The notes: generated by a model from the sequence alone, not told the origin. A stretch of DNA of 64,000 bases from RBG-16-34-14 sp963727535 (GCA_963727535.1 CAVSGR010000006.1:1426001-1490000); one strand, 5' to 3'; positions 18,628-28,230 are shown, counted from the first letter of the stretch. Translations and numbers: made by a program.

Positions 18628-19317
18628 ATGATTGCAGTTATCGGAGACATTCACGGTTGTTTTTATACACTCAAAGAATTAGTCTCAAACATAAAAGTTA
18701 AATATCCAAACATAGAAATTTACAGTGTCGGAGATCTCGTAGACAGGGGGAATTTCAGTTATGATGTTATCGAACTTATAAAAGCGGAAAATATAAAATT
18801 CACTACCGGTAATCATGACCTGATGTTTTATCATTTTGTTCACCACCCGGCAAGTGAAATGGGAAGAATATGGATATACAATGGTTCGGAACCGACCGTT
18901 AACTCATATGATGATAAAGTAGAAGAGATGCATAAACATCTTGAGTTAATAATTAAGGCCCCACTTTTTTTCGATCTTCCCGACTGCTTTATATCTCACG
19001 CCGGCATTTCTACGTATTACAAATCCCGTCTCCCAAGAAAAGTACTTAGTAATGTAGAACAGGTTAATAAAATTATGACCGAGAATATTATGAATGACCA
19101 TGGAATTCTTTGGACAAGGGATTCACTTATGAATCTTGGTAAGTTACAAGTGGTTGGTCATACAAGGCAGAGGGAAATTCATCACAAAGAAAAAAATAAT
19201 GCTGTATACATAGATACTTCTGTTTATACAGGAAATAAATTAAGTTCAATTATTGTAAAGGATAGTGAAATAATTGATATTTTAGATGTTCCTACCGATA
19301 AAAGAGACATCGAATAA
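18628..19317 (+). CDS. PPP-family metallophosphatase (Ser/Thr phosphatase-like)
   Basis: 229-residue calcineurin-like phosphoesterase. All signature blocks are present: GDIHG (residues 6-10), GDLVDRG (about 35-41), GNHD (about 62-65), SHAG (about 126-129) and VGHT (about 173-176). These bind two metal ions. Bacterial PPP enzymes of this length dephosphorylate Ser/Thr proteins or hydrolyse diadenosine tetraphosphate; the sequence does not decide between them. A PEGA Ser/Thr kinase about 2.6 kb downstream makes protein phosphatase activity an attractive guess. Confidence 0.83.
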   Translation: MIAVIGDIHGCFYTLKELVSNIKVKYPNIEIYSVGDLVDRGNFSYDVIELIKAENIKFTTGNHDLMFYHFVHHPASEMGRIWIYNGSEPTVNSYDDKVEEMHKHLELIIKAPLFFDLPDCFISHAGISTYYKSRLPRKVLSNVEQVNKIMTENIMNDHGILWTRDSLMNLGKLQVVGHTRQREIHHKEKNNAVYIDTSVYTGNKLSSIIVKDSEIIDILDVPTDKRDIE

Positions 19318-19457
19318 TTTTCATTCTTTAAAGCCTCTCTGAATGATTTTTAGTATTTTGCCCCCACATTTTTTATCACAATAAATTATTTATATATTTT
19401 AGTGAGTAATGTAAAAAGTGGCTAAATTGTCTGCTTTTTACTATTTCACAATAAGAT

Positions 19458-20426
19458 ATGGCTATGCGACAAAATTTTTTACTGTTTTCTAAATCAATAT
19501 ATATTGCAGCTATCTCATTTTTATTTTTTATTAATTTATCCTGCAATGCCCCAAGGAACAACCCTTTCGATCCTTTGAATCCTGATTATGAATATGGAAT
19601 TATTGAAGGCACTGTGCAAACGAATAGCGTTCCAAGAACAGGAGTTGAAGATGTTAATGTACTCTGGAAACCGGAAAATATTATTACTAAAACAGATGCC
19701 GACGGGAAATACAGATTTAGTAATATCCATACAGAAGACGGGGATTTGATCTTCTATAAAGAGGGATTTAAATCAGATACTCTTGTAATAAGCTGGGGAA
19801 CCTCTAAAAGGGAGTTTACTCAATTATATCTTAACAAGATTCCTGTGCTGGATAGTTCCTTGATATATTCAACAGTAGTTAACCAATCCCAAAGGTATGA
19901 ACTTTTTGTAAAAACCTGGATAACAGATTTTGACGGTTACATAGATTCTGTTTTCGTTTATAATTCTGAGCTTGGTCTTAAAAAGTCTCTCGATAATAAT
20001 TACGAGACAACAATAACTCAGGATGAAATAAATGTAACTGATATAGAACAAGTGGTTGGATTGAATTTATATATAATTGCCAAAGATAAAAATGATAATG
20101 AATATACAATCGGTAGTGGAAGAATAGCTCGTATTATAAAAGACGAAGTTACAGGACTTGTGCCGTCAAATGACGCCGCAATTACACAACAACCAATTGA
20201 TTTTCAATGGAGTAAATTTAACGCAGGATATAGCTTTACATTTACTTTGGAGGTTTATACAAACGAAGCTCAACTTGCGCGAAGTAAGGAAAATATATCA
20301 GCTGATTCCACCTCTTACTTTATGACACAGAATTTGCCGCAGGGGAATTATTACTGGGTATTATGGATTATTGACAAATATCAAAACCGTTCCAGGTCAA
20401 GGCAGGCAACTTTCCGAATTCAATAA
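19458..20426 (+). CDS. lipoprotein with carboxypeptidase-regulatory-like domain
   Basis: 322-residue predicted lipoprotein. A hydrophobic signal ends in FINLSCNAPRNNPFDPLNPDY; the NPFDP motif after the lipid-modified Cys is common in this bacterial group. Residues about 40-110 read as a CarboxypepD_reg-like strand repeat (GIIEGTVQTNS ... ITKTDADGKYRFSNI). A further beta-rich region (about 200-322) holds FQWSKFNAGYSFTFTLEVY ... NYYWVLWIIDKY, which resembles an Ig-like fold. No catalytic residues are recognised. It precedes the sigma-54 activator by 40 bases. Role unknown, likely envelope-associated. Confidence 0.68.
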   Translation: MAMRQNFLLFSKSIYIAAISFLFFINLSCNAPRNNPFDPLNPDYEYGIIEGTVQTNSVPRTGVEDVNVLWKPENIITKTDADGKYRFSNIHTEDGDLIFYKEGFKSDTLVISWGTSKREFTQLYLNKIPVLDSSLIYSTVVNQSQRYELFVKTWITDFDGYIDSVFVYNSELGLKKSLDNNYETTITQDEINVTDIEQVVGLNLYIIAKDKNDNEYTIGSGRIARIIKDEVTGLVPSNDAAITQQPIDFQWSKFNAGYSFTFTLEVYTNEAQLARSKENISADSTSYFMTQNLPQGNYYWVLWIIDKYQNRSRSRQATFRIQ

Positions 20427-20466
20427 GAAAATTTTGTTATCTTTAGGCTAGAAACAAAGGGCATAA

Positions 20467-21960
20467 ATGAATTTTTACGAACCGGAAACAATAGAAAAAA
20501 TCAGGCTGATATCGAAGGAACAGTTTGATACGCTTTACCAGATTAGCAGAATTTTAAACTCCGTTAATTATACGGAAAAGCTTATAAGTGACACCCTTGA
20601 TCTTGTAATTGACGTAGTAAATGCCGAACGCGGACTTTTCGTTCAATACAACGATATCAAAAAAGAATTCAGCATTATTGCGGCGAGAAATGTTCAGAAA
20701 GAAAATATTGAAGATCTTTCAGAATTTTCGTCGGGGATTTTGCAGAAAGTTGTAGATACTAAGCAGCCTTGTTTATATCATGATGTACAAAGTGATCCGA
20801 ATGTTTCGCAATTCCAAAGCGTTCAGCTTCAAAATATAAAATCTGTTCTGGGAGTTCCGATTATAAAAAATGAAAGAATATGGGGTGTAATTTTAGCAGA
20901 TAGCAGGATGAACAGGAAAGAATTTAATGAAGAAAATCTTACTTTCCTCGATTTTTTCTCGAACATTGTCTCACTCGCACTCGATAAAATAAGCAAACTT
21001 GAAACACTGGAAAAAGAAAACATTCTTTTACGTAACAGGATTGATTCAGAAAGAAAAATTCCCAAGCTGATAGGGGAGAGTGTTGTTATGAAAAGGCTTG
21101 CTCTTCTCATAAATAAAGTTGCACGTACAGATGCAACAGTTTTACTTCTTGGAGATAGTGGGACAGGTAAAGAATTAATAGCGAGAGCAATTCACGATTT
21201 AAGTGAGAGAAATGATAAACCATATCTTGCTCAGTTCTGCGGCTCTATTCCCGATACATTGCTTGAGAGTGAATTATTTGGATTTAAGAAAGGTGCTTTT
21301 ACTGGTGCTTCTTCAGATAAAAAAGGACTTTTTGAAGTTGCAAGTGGCGGCACATTCTTTCTCGATGAAATTGCTGATATTTCAATGGCACTACAGGCAA
21401 AATTATTAAGAGTTTTACAGAGTAAAGAAATAATGCGCCTTGGAGATACAAAAGTTATTCATATAGATGCACGTGTAATAGCTGCGACCAACAAAGATCT
21501 GAGTCAGCTTGTTAAAGATGAAAGATTCAGGGAAGATCTTTTTTACAGGCTTAATGTTTTTCCTATCAAAGTTCCACCTCTCCGCGAAAGAGTTGGAGAT
21601 GTACCTCTATTAACCAATTATTTTATTAAAAAATTCTCTGATAAAAAAATTTATATTGAAGCAGATACAATGAAATTGCTTGAAGAATATAGTTGGCCCG
21701 GGAACGTAAGACAGTTGGAAAATGTAATACAGAGAGCCATCATTCTTTGTGATTCAAATAAACTGCTGCCTGAACATGTCATTATGGAAGAAGATTCAAA
21801 TGATGCAAACTTTATGGGGACCTTGAGGGACTTTGAAAAAATTCTTCTTTTAAAAAGACTTAAAATGTATAATGATAACCGGACAACGACTGCCAAATCA
21901 CTGGGAGTTTCCGTCAGGTGGGTACAGCTTAAGTTGAAAGAGATGAATACAAACAAATAA
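20467..21960 (+). CDS. sigma-54-dependent transcriptional activator with GAF domain
   Basis: 497 residues. A GAF sensor domain (about 25-175) contains VNAERGLFVQ and VLGVPI. The AAA+ domain (about 200-435) has Walker A GDSGTGKE (about 228), the sigma-54 contact loop GAFTGA (about 276), Walker B GGTFFLDEI and the arginine-rich FREDLFYRLNVFPI. The C-terminus ends in a Fis-type helix-turn-helix (TTTAKSLGVSVRWVQLKLKEM). It should melt promoters bound by RpoN holoenzyme in response to a ligand or signal at GAF. The kinase gene starts 4 bases after its stop, so the two are made together. Confidence 0.92.
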   Translation: MNFYEPETIEKIRLISKEQFDTLYQISRILNSVNYTEKLISDTLDLVIDVVNAERGLFVQYNDIKKEFSIIAARNVQKENIEDLSEFSSGILQKVVDTKQPCLYHDVQSDPNVSQFQSVQLQNIKSVLGVPIIKNERIWGVILADSRMNRKEFNEENLTFLDFFSNIVSLALDKISKLETLEKENILLRNRIDSERKIPKLIGESVVMKRLALLINKVARTDATVLLLGDSGTGKELIARAIHDLSERNDKPYLAQFCGSIPDTLLESELFGFKKGAFTGASSDKKGLFEVASGGTFFLDEIADISMALQAKLLRVLQSKEIMRLGDTKVIHIDARVIAATNKDLSQLVKDERFREDLFYRLNVFPIKVPPLRERVGDVPLLTNYFIKKFSDKKIYIEADTMKLLEEYSWPGNVRQLENVIQRAIILCDSNKLLPEHVIMEEDSNDANFMGTLRDFEKILLLKRLKMYNDNRTTTAKSLGVSVRWVQLKLKEMNTNK

Positions 21961-21964
21961 TGAA

Positions 21965-23503
21965 ATGCCAAATAACAAATCGGATATCCTGTTTGATAAG
22001 TTCGAAATTATCGATACACTAAAAAAGGATCAGCACACTTCTGTTTATTTAGCCAATCATATTTACCTCGGCAAAAAAATAATTCTAAAGACCCTTTCTA
22101 CAAAAGAATTACCGGATCAAACTTTCCTGGAACGATTTAGAAGAGAAGCAAAAATCCTTGCACAACTCGATCATCACAATCTTATAAAAGTACTTGATTT
22201 TGGAACTGCAGGAGATAACTTTTATATATCATTCGAATATTTTGAGGGGAAAAATTTAAGAAAAGTAATAAATGAAGATAATCTTTCTGATAAGCAGAAA
22301 ATCCATATTTCCATACAACTCTTGGAAGCGTTAAACGCTGCTCACAAAAATGGGGTTGTACACAGGGATATTAAACCTGAAAATATTTTGGTAAATGCTG
22401 AACTGGAACTAAAAATTGCGGACTTCGGTTTAGCTCTTGCAAGAGATGATCTTTTCTTGACTCACAAATCTACAATTGTCGGAACTCCGGGGTATATGTC
22501 GCCGGAGCAAATAAGAGGAGAGGAGCTTACTCCACAAACAGACCTTTTTTCGTCTGGCATCGTTATTTACGAATTGTTTACAGGACAAAATCCTTTTATA
22601 GGAAATGATATCAACGATACTATCAATAGTGTTCTGAATTATAATATTGAAAAAGATGTTAAACAAATTTCTTCTTTACCCCCTGAAGTTCGTGACCTAT
22701 TATCAAATTTATTAAAGAAAAATCCCAACAAAAGAACAAAGAACGCACTCGAGGCTTTAAGCTATTTTAAGATTGTCGGAGATGAGACTCCTAAAAAAGT
22801 TGAAACGACACCAACCAGATCAAATAAAACTAAAGCTAGAATCTTATATATATCTGCGGCTATAATTATTATTATTGCCATAGTAAGATTTTTTACTCTA
22901 TCGGAGAGCGATAAAAGTGTTAATGAAAAACCACAGCAGAAAATTTCCACTGCTGATTCAAATGAAATCTCAGCTAAGAATGATAAGATTAATGAAAAAC
23001 CAATTGCAGATGTTGAAACCCCAAATAAGTCCGTTACAAAAAAAGAGAACAGTGTTGAGAAAGTCACTTATGGTGATCTCTTTGTAGAAGCAAATCCCTG
23101 GGCGGAAGTCTATATTAATAACAGGAAGATTGAAACTACTCCTTTAGAACAAAGTATTCAACTTGAAACAGGGAGGTATGAGTTAAAATTAGTACACCCG
23201 GATTTCCCCCCATATTATGAAAATATTTTAATCAGGCAAAATAAACTACGTTCAGTAAAGATTAATTTTTATGATAAGGTTGGATATCTCGATTGTAAAA
23301 TTTATCCTTGGGGAAAAATATTTATTGATGGAAACTATAAAAGTACGAGTCCATTATTAAAACCGATTATGCTAATGTCGGGGGATCATAATTTGTCAGT
23401 CCGTAACCCGGGTTATCAAAATATTGAAGAAAAAATCACAATTAAGCCAAAGGAAACACTTACCATAAAATATAATTTTAATGAGCTGAAGAATAACCAA
23501 TAA
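21965..23503 (+). CDS. transmembrane Ser/Thr protein kinase with PEGA repeats
   Basis: 512-residue Hanks-type kinase. The kinase domain (about 10-270) shows HRDIKPENIL (catalytic Asp about 135), IADFGLA and GTPGYMSPEQ. One TM helix lies near 290-308 (ILYISAAIIIIIAIVRFF), then a low-complexity linker. Two PEGA domains follow (about 367-435 and 436-505), each with a P-W-(A/G)-x-(V/I)-(Y/F)-I core. PEGA domains sit outside the membrane and are thought to bind envelope components. Co-transcription with the GAF activator suggests an envelope-to-transcription pathway, which is inference. Confidence 0.9.
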   Translation: MPNNKSDILFDKFEIIDTLKKDQHTSVYLANHIYLGKKIILKTLSTKELPDQTFLERFRREAKILAQLDHHNLIKVLDFGTAGDNFYISFEYFEGKNLRKVINEDNLSDKQKIHISIQLLEALNAAHKNGVVHRDIKPENILVNAELELKIADFGLALARDDLFLTHKSTIVGTPGYMSPEQIRGEELTPQTDLFSSGIVIYELFTGQNPFIGNDINDTINSVLNYNIEKDVKQISSLPPEVRDLLSNLLKKNPNKRTKNALEALSYFKIVGDETPKKVETTPTRSNKTKARILYISAAIIIIIAIVRFFTLSESDKSVNEKPQQKISTADSNEISAKNDKINEKPIADVETPNKSVTKKENSVEKVTYGDLFVEANPWAEVYINNRKIETTPLEQSIQLETGRYELKLVHPDFPPYYENILIRQNKLRSVKINFYDKVGYLDCKIYPWGKIFIDGNYKSTSPLLKPIMLMSGDHNLSVRNPGYQNIEEKITIKPKETLTIKYNFNELKNNQ

Positions 23504-23571
23504 TCCTCAAGTTTAATTTTCCCATCTAAAAAACTTATATTACCCTATAATAATCTACTTTATTTGGAAGC

Positions 23572-24408
23572 ATGAATAAATTTTTAATAGTAGTAATTCT
23601 ATGTCTTATTTCTTTGCCTGCCTTTTCACAGGATAACAAACAAGATTTGAAAGACCTGTCTGAAAAATTTGGTAACTTCGAATATTCCGAAGTAATAAAT
23701 GAAGCATCGCAGTTAATAAAAAGTAAAGATCGTTTTAATGACAATGAATTAATTGAAATCTACAGGATGCAGGGAATAGCTTACTACACTCTTTCAGATG
23801 AACAGGACGCACGGGTTAGTTTTACTGAAATCCTTAAAGTTGATTCTTCTTTCGAAATGAACCCGTCAAATACTTCTCCAAAGATAATTTCGTTCTTTGA
23901 TAAGATAAAAAATTTATATTTGTTAAATATGGATCACAATGAAGAACCGGAAATTGTAAAACACGATACTGTTTACGTAGAAATTCCTGTTACTATAAGA
24001 GATACTGTTAATAAAGAAATTCTAAGGCAGGCTTTATTACGTTCTGTTTTTATTCCCGGTACTGGACATCTTTATTTGGAGAGTAATTTTAAAGCCTGGG
24101 CATTAACAACACTGTCTGTTGCTTCAATAGCTGCTGGGATTTATTACATTATTGATACGAATAAAAAGGAGAAAGAATACCTGCAGGAGACGGATATAAA
24201 CAATGTTGCAGGAAAATATAATGATTATAATTTTGCTTACAGAATGAGAAATTTTGCATTCATTACTTATGCTGCTCTCTGGCTTTACAGCCAGTTTGAT
24301 TTACTTTTTCTTTCCAATACAGGGGATTCAACGGTCATTTCTTATATACCGGATTTTGATTTTAAACCTAACAATAGTTTTTCCTTAAGCTACCGGATTA
24401 ATTTTTAA
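23572..24408 (+). CDS. DUF5683-like exported membrane protein
   Basis: 278 residues with a cleavable signal (FLIVVILCLISLPAFSQ). The N-terminal half is helical and TPR-like (FGNFEYSEVINEASQLI ... MQGIAYYTLSDEQDARVSFTEILKVD), a common design in proteins with lipoprotein or secretin partners. The C-terminal half has two or three hydrophobic helices introduced by LLRSVFIPGTGHLYL, matching the SxxxPGxGHxY element of DUF5683 proteins. It follows the PEGA kinase by 68 bases on the same strand. Function unknown; a role with the kinase is only suggested by position. Confidence 0.6.
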   Translation: MNKFLIVVILCLISLPAFSQDNKQDLKDLSEKFGNFEYSEVINEASQLIKSKDRFNDNELIEIYRMQGIAYYTLSDEQDARVSFTEILKVDSSFEMNPSNTSPKIISFFDKIKNLYLLNMDHNEEPEIVKHDTVYVEIPVTIRDTVNKEILRQALLRSVFIPGTGHLYLESNFKAWALTTLSVASIAAGIYYIIDTNKKEKEYLQETDINNVAGKYNDYNFAYRMRNFAFITYAALWLYSQFDLLFLSNTGDSTVISYIPDFDFKPNNSFSLSYRINF

Positions 24409-24434
24409 AACATTTTTTTAGTTTAAAATTAAAA

Positions 24435-24456
24435 AGGCGGGAAACGTTTCCCGCCT
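24435..24456. terminator. perfect 22-nt palindromic terminator of groL
   Basis: The 11-base arms aggcgggaaac and gtttcccgcct are perfectly complementary. On the minus strand the stem is followed by a T-rich tract (complement of aaaattaaaaa at 24426-24435), a standard intrinsic terminator for groL. On the plus strand the tail is weak, so it may stop the upstream gene less efficiently. Confidence 0.85.
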
Positions 24457-24478
24457 AATTCGATAAAGTTTGGATCTA

Positions 24479-26131
24479 TTAATAATCCATTCCGCCCATA
24501 CCACCCATTCCTCCCGGAGGCATAGCTGGCATAGCCGATTCTCTTTCTTTCTTCTCGTATACAACAGCTTCTGTTGTAATTAAGAGGGAAGCTACAGAAG
24601 CAGCATTTTCTAGTGCTGTTCTTGTAACTTTAGTAGGATCGATAACTCCTGCTTTAATTAGGTTTTCATATTTTTCAGTAGCTGCATTAAAGCCGTAATC
24701 TTCTCCCTTATCCTTTCCTTCTATAACTTTCTGCAGAACAACAGATCCATCGATACCAGCATTGTTAATAATCTGTCTTAACGGCTCTTCAAGAGCTTTC
24801 TGGATTATTTTAATTCCCGTAGTCTGGTCCAAGTTTTCACCTTGGAGCTTATCAAGAATATTGATTGCACGAACAAAAGTTACACCACCGCCCGATACGA
24901 TGCCTTCTTCAACTGCGGCACGTGTAGCGTGTAAAGCATCTTCAACACGGGCTTTCTTTTCTTTCATTTCTACTTCTGTAGATGCACCGATCTTTAGTAC
25001 GGCAACACCGCCGGATAACTTAGCAAGTCTTTCCTGCAATTTTTCTTTATCATAGTCAGAAGTGGTTTTGTCAATCTGAGCTTTTATTTCATTTATTCTT
25101 TTCTTTATATCTTCAGTTTTTCCAGCACCTTCAACGACGGTTGTATTATCCTTATCTATAACTACTTTTTTAGCAGTGCCTAAATAAGAAACAGTTGCAT
25201 TTTCTAGTTTAAAACCGCGTTCTTCGGAGATTACAGTACCGTTTGTCAATGTTGCTATATCTTCGAGCATCGCTTTTCTTCTGTCGCCGAACCCGGGAGC
25301 TTTAACTGCGGCTATTTTTAATGTACCGCGGAGTTTATTTACAACAAGTGTAGCAAGTGCCTCACCTTCAAGATCTTCTGCTATAATAAGCATTGATTTT
25401 CCCTGTTGAGCAACTTTCTCAAGAATCGGCAGAAGGTCTTTCATAGCTGAAATCTTTTTGTCGTGGATCAGGATATATGGATCTTCAAGAACTGCTTCCA
25501 TTGATTCGGCATCAGTCACAAAATAAGGTGAAAGATATCCACGGTCGAATTGCATACCTTCTACAACATCCAAAGATGTTTCAGTACCTTTTGCTTCTTC
25601 AACTGTGATTACACCATCTTTACCAACCTTCTCCATCGCATCAGCAATCAAATTACCGATTGATTTGTCATTGTTTGCAGAGATTGAACCAACCTGTGCA
25701 ATTTCATTTCTTCCCTCAACATCTTTGCTTACGGTTTTAAGGTATTCTATAACTTTTGAAACAGCAAGATCAATTCCGCGTTTTAAATCCATTGGATTTG
25801 CACCAGCGGTTACGTTTTTTAATCCTTCCCTGTAAATAGCTTGTGCTAAAACTGTTGCTGTTGTAGTCCCATCTCCGGCTACGTCACTTGTTTTGGAAGC
25901 AACTTCGCGAACCATCTGCGCTCCCATATTTTCTACCGGGTCTTCAAGTTCTATTTCTTTAGCAACAGAAACACCGTCTTTAGTAACGGTCGGTGCACCA
26001 AATTTTTTATCCAGCACAACGTTTCTTCCTTTTGGACCAAGAGTTACCTTTACTGCGTTAGCAAGTTTGTCAACTCCCTTTTTCAGTTTATTACGAGCTT
26101 CGCTATCGAATTCTATTAATTTAGAAGCCAT
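24479..26131 (-). CDS. groL: chaperonin GroEL
   Basis: 550-residue 60-kDa chaperonin subunit. With GroES it encloses and folds proteins in an ATP-driven double-ring chamber in the cytoplasm. Diagnostic parts: KVTLGPKGRNVVLDKKFG, DGTTTATVLAQAI with the catalytic Asp in GDGTTT, VEEGIVSGGGV, and the Gly-Met-rich tail GGMGGMGGMDY. Length and order match the family throughout. It is the second gene of the groES-groL operon, 49 bases after groES, under CIRCE control, with a strong terminator 23 bases after its stop. Confidence 0.98.
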   Translation of the reverse strand: MASKLIEFDSEARNKLKKGVDKLANAVKVTLGPKGRNVVLDKKFGAPTVTKDGVSVAKEIELEDPVENMGAQMVREVASKTSDVAGDGTTTATVLAQAIYREGLKNVTAGANPMDLKRGIDLAVSKVIEYLKTVSKDVEGRNEIAQVGSISANNDKSIGNLIADAMEKVGKDGVITVEEAKGTETSLDVVEGMQFDRGYLSPYFVTDAESMEAVLEDPYILIHDKKISAMKDLLPILEKVAQQGKSMLIIAEDLEGEALATLVVNKLRGTLKIAAVKAPGFGDRRKAMLEDIATLTNGTVISEERGFKLENATVSYLGTAKKVVIDKDNTTVVEGAGKTEDIKKRINEIKAQIDKTTSDYDKEKLQERLAKLSGGVAVLKIGASTEVEMKEKKARVEDALHATRAAVEEGIVSGGGVTFVRAINILDKLQGENLDQTTGIKIIQKALEEPLRQIINNAGIDGSVVLQKVIEGKDKGEDYGFNAATEKYENLIKAGVIDPTKVTRTALENAASVASLLITTEAVVYEKKERESAMPAMPPGGMGGMGGMDY

Positions 26132-26180
26132 TATTTTTATCTCCTTTTTTTATTTCAAATTTTATTTACAAGAGTAGCGA

Positions 26181-26477
26181 TTAACCGACAATTGCGAAAA
26201 TGTCACTTTCTCTCATTATTAAATATTCATCGCCTTCAACTGTAATTTCTGTTCCGCTGTATTTACCGTATAATACTTTATCTCCAACTTTAACGCCCAA
26301 TTTTACAGTCTTTCCGTCTTCTGTGACTTTGCCTGGACCGGCAGCAACGATAGTTCCTTCAATTGGTTTTTCTTTAGCGGTATCTGGCAGGATAATTCCG
26401 CCTTTGGTCTTTTCTTCAGCCTCGCTGGGTTTTATGATAACCCTGTCGGCTAAAGGGGTTAAATTCATTTTACTCAT
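26181..26477 (-). CDS. groS: co-chaperonin GroES
   Basis: 98-residue lid subunit of the GroEL chamber. Visible: LTPLADRVIIKP at the start, the mobile-loop region SEAEEKTKGGIILPDTAKEKP, the roof-forming VAAGPGKVTEDG, and VKVGDKVLYGKYSGTEI. The start codon lies 38 bases from the inner edge of a perfect CIRCE element and is preceded by an aaggag ribosome site (complement of ctcctt). First gene of the operon. Confidence 0.97.
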   Translation of the reverse strand: MSKMNLTPLADRVIIKPSEAEEKTKGGIILPDTAKEKPIEGTIVAAGPGKVTEDGKTVKLGVKVGDKVLYGKYSGTEITVEGDEYLIMRESDIFAIVG

Positions 26478-26515
26478 TGTTAACTCCTTTTTTTATAATA
26501 AGTTGTGTTAGAATA

Positions 26516-26542
26516 TTAGCACTCTTAAATGACGAGTGCTAA
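26516..26542. promoter_or_regulatory. CIRCE operator (HrcA site) for groESL
   Basis: Exact consensus inverted repeat TTAGCACTC, nine-base spacer (ttaaatgac), GAGTGCTAA. CIRCE binds the HrcA repressor, which is released on heat shock when GroEL is titrated by unfolded proteins. Its place just upstream of groES fits this feedback loop. The hrcA gene is not in the window. Confidence 0.97.
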
Positions 26543-26657
26543 TATAACATTTAATAAAAATCTTGTCAAGATTCTCAGGAGGCTTAAAGCTCTATTTTAT
26601 CCTTAAAAGGAGGTTTAAATAATTTTTATTATTTATCTTATATAATTTGAAACTCAA

Positions 26658-27449
26658 ATGGAAAAATTTTTAATTAAAAAAGAATTAAGGCGGCTTTGGG
26701 GAATAATCAAAGATCTCGATAAAAAAGTAATTATTATTTTTCTATCGATTGCTGTTCTTCAAACTATCTCTTACTATTATACGTCAAGATTATTCTTCAG
26801 ACATTATCTGTTTCAATATTTTCAATCTAACCCGGATGTATTTTTATTAGAATATTATTACTGGTTTATAGGGGACTTCTTTACACTCTTTGTCCTTCCG
26901 GTTTTACTCATAAAATTTTTATTGAAGGAAAACGTTTCTGATTACGGAATTTCTTTGGGCGACTATAGGGCAGGTTTAAAAATTACTTTTATCTTTTTGA
27001 TGATTATGCTCCCTGTAATCTGGATTGTTTCATCTTTATCTGAATTCAGCCGAACATATCCTCACTTAGCGTCAGCACGGGATTCCTGGGGAACATTTTT
27101 TCTTTTTGAAGTAGGAATACTTGTTTACATGTTTGCATGGGAATTTATCTGGCGCGGTTTTGTTTTGTTCGGGCTGAAAAAACAATTCGGGTACTATGCA
27201 GTATTAATTCAGATGATTCCTTTTTTGATATTACATAATGGTAAGCCGGCTCCGGAAACCTTCGGCGCAATCATCGCCGGGATAGCTTTGGGGATTTTAG
27301 CTTTAAGAACAAAATCAATTTTTTATTGCATAATAACTCACATGAGTGTTATGTTTATTATTGATTTAATATCGGTTCTTCGCTACAGGGCAGACGATTT
27401 CGGTCTTGGCATTAATTCTTTAATCAATATTTTAAAGACAATATTCTGA
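26658..27449 (+). CDS. CPBP-family intramembrane metalloprotease
   Basis: 263 residues with about seven hydrophobic helices. The Abi/CAAX-protease core is recognisable: WEFIWRGFVLFGL (about 169-181), a variant of the EExxxR motif with a single Glu, then IPFLILHNGKPAPETFGAIIAGIALGILALRT and the last motif FYCIITHMSVMFIIDL with its His. Family members cleave prenylated or membrane proteins or confer bacteriocin immunity. The reduced glutamate pair leaves proteolytic activity open. It precedes pdxJ by 9 bases and probably shares its transcript. Confidence 0.75.
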   Translation: MEKFLIKKELRRLWGIIKDLDKKVIIIFLSIAVLQTISYYYTSRLFFRHYLFQYFQSNPDVFLLEYYYWFIGDFFTLFVLPVLLIKFLLKENVSDYGISLGDYRAGLKITFIFLMIMLPVIWIVSSLSEFSRTYPHLASARDSWGTFFLFEVGILVYMFAWEFIWRGFVLFGLKKQFGYYAVLIQMIPFLILHNGKPAPETFGAIIAGIALGILALRTKSIFYCIITHMSVMFIIDLISVLRYRADDFGLGINSLINILKTIF

Positions 27450-27458
27450 GGATTAAAA

Positions 27459-28172
27459 ATGCGATTTTCACTTAACATAGATCATATTGCTACAATCAGG
27501 AATGCGAGAGGAGAAGCTCAGCCTGAGCCTGTTACTGCCGCTATGATTGCAGAACAAGCTGGCGTCGATGGCATAGTTGTTCATCTAAGAGAAGATAGAA
27601 GACATATTAATGAAAGAGATGTAAGACTTTTGAGAGAATTGATTACAACCAAGCTTGATCTTGAAATGGCTGCCACAGAAGAAATAATAAAAATAGCGTG
27701 CGATGTTGGTCCTGAGTTGGCAACATTAGTTCCCGAAAAAAGACAGGAACTCACAACTGAAGGTGGTATTAATGTTATTGACAACATAACTCTTTTTCGC
27801 GACACAGTCAGATCTCTTCACAATGCAGAGATTGAAGTCTCACTTTTTATAGAACCTGACATTGATCAGATTGATGCTGCATCTGAAATAAACTCAGATT
27901 ATATTGAACTTCATACAGGAGTTTTTGCAAATGCAATATCAGAAGAAGAACAGTTCGATGAGTTAGAAAAAATCAGAATTGCTGCTAAACATGCTAAAAA
28001 ATTAGGACTTGGAGTTAATGCCGGGCATGGTCTTAATTATCAGAACATTAAAGTATTCAGAGAAGTTTCAGATATAGATGAAGTCAGCATCGGGCATTCT
28101 GTTATTGCCCATGCTGTTTTTGTAGGCTTAAAAGATGCTGTGAAAGAAATGATGGAGCTTATAAAAGGTTAG
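27459..28172 (+). CDS. pdxJ: pyridoxine 5'-phosphate synthase
   Basis: 237 residues, the normal length. PdxJ condenses 1-deoxyxylulose 5-phosphate with 3-amino-2-oxopropyl phosphate to make pyridoxine phosphate in the DXP-dependent vitamin B6 pathway. Motifs: LNIDHIATIRNARG at the start, GVDGIVVHLREDRRHI, LEMAATEEI, LVPEKRQELTTEGG, SLFIEPD, YIELHTG and LGVNAGHGLNY, with the final phosphate site VSIGHSVIAHAVFVGL. The start is fixed by MRFSLNIDH. No other B6 genes are seen nearby. Confidence 0.97.
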   Translation: MRFSLNIDHIATIRNARGEAQPEPVTAAMIAEQAGVDGIVVHLREDRRHINERDVRLLRELITTKLDLEMAATEEIIKIACDVGPELATLVPEKRQELTTEGGINVIDNITLFRDTVRSLHNAEIEVSLFIEPDIDQIDAASEINSDYIELHTGVFANAISEEEQFDELEKIRIAAKHAKKLGLGVNAGHGLNYQNIKVFREVSDIDEVSIGHSVIAHAVFVGLKDAVKEMMELIKG

Positions 28173-28230
28173 AAATATATCCAAAAGTTCTTGAGACCTA
28201 ATCATTACTAAATCATCAGTAAAATTTTTC

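Noticed and set aside
25605..26177. Open frames opposite groL and groS
   Set aside because: Antisense shadows of highly conserved chaperonin genes.
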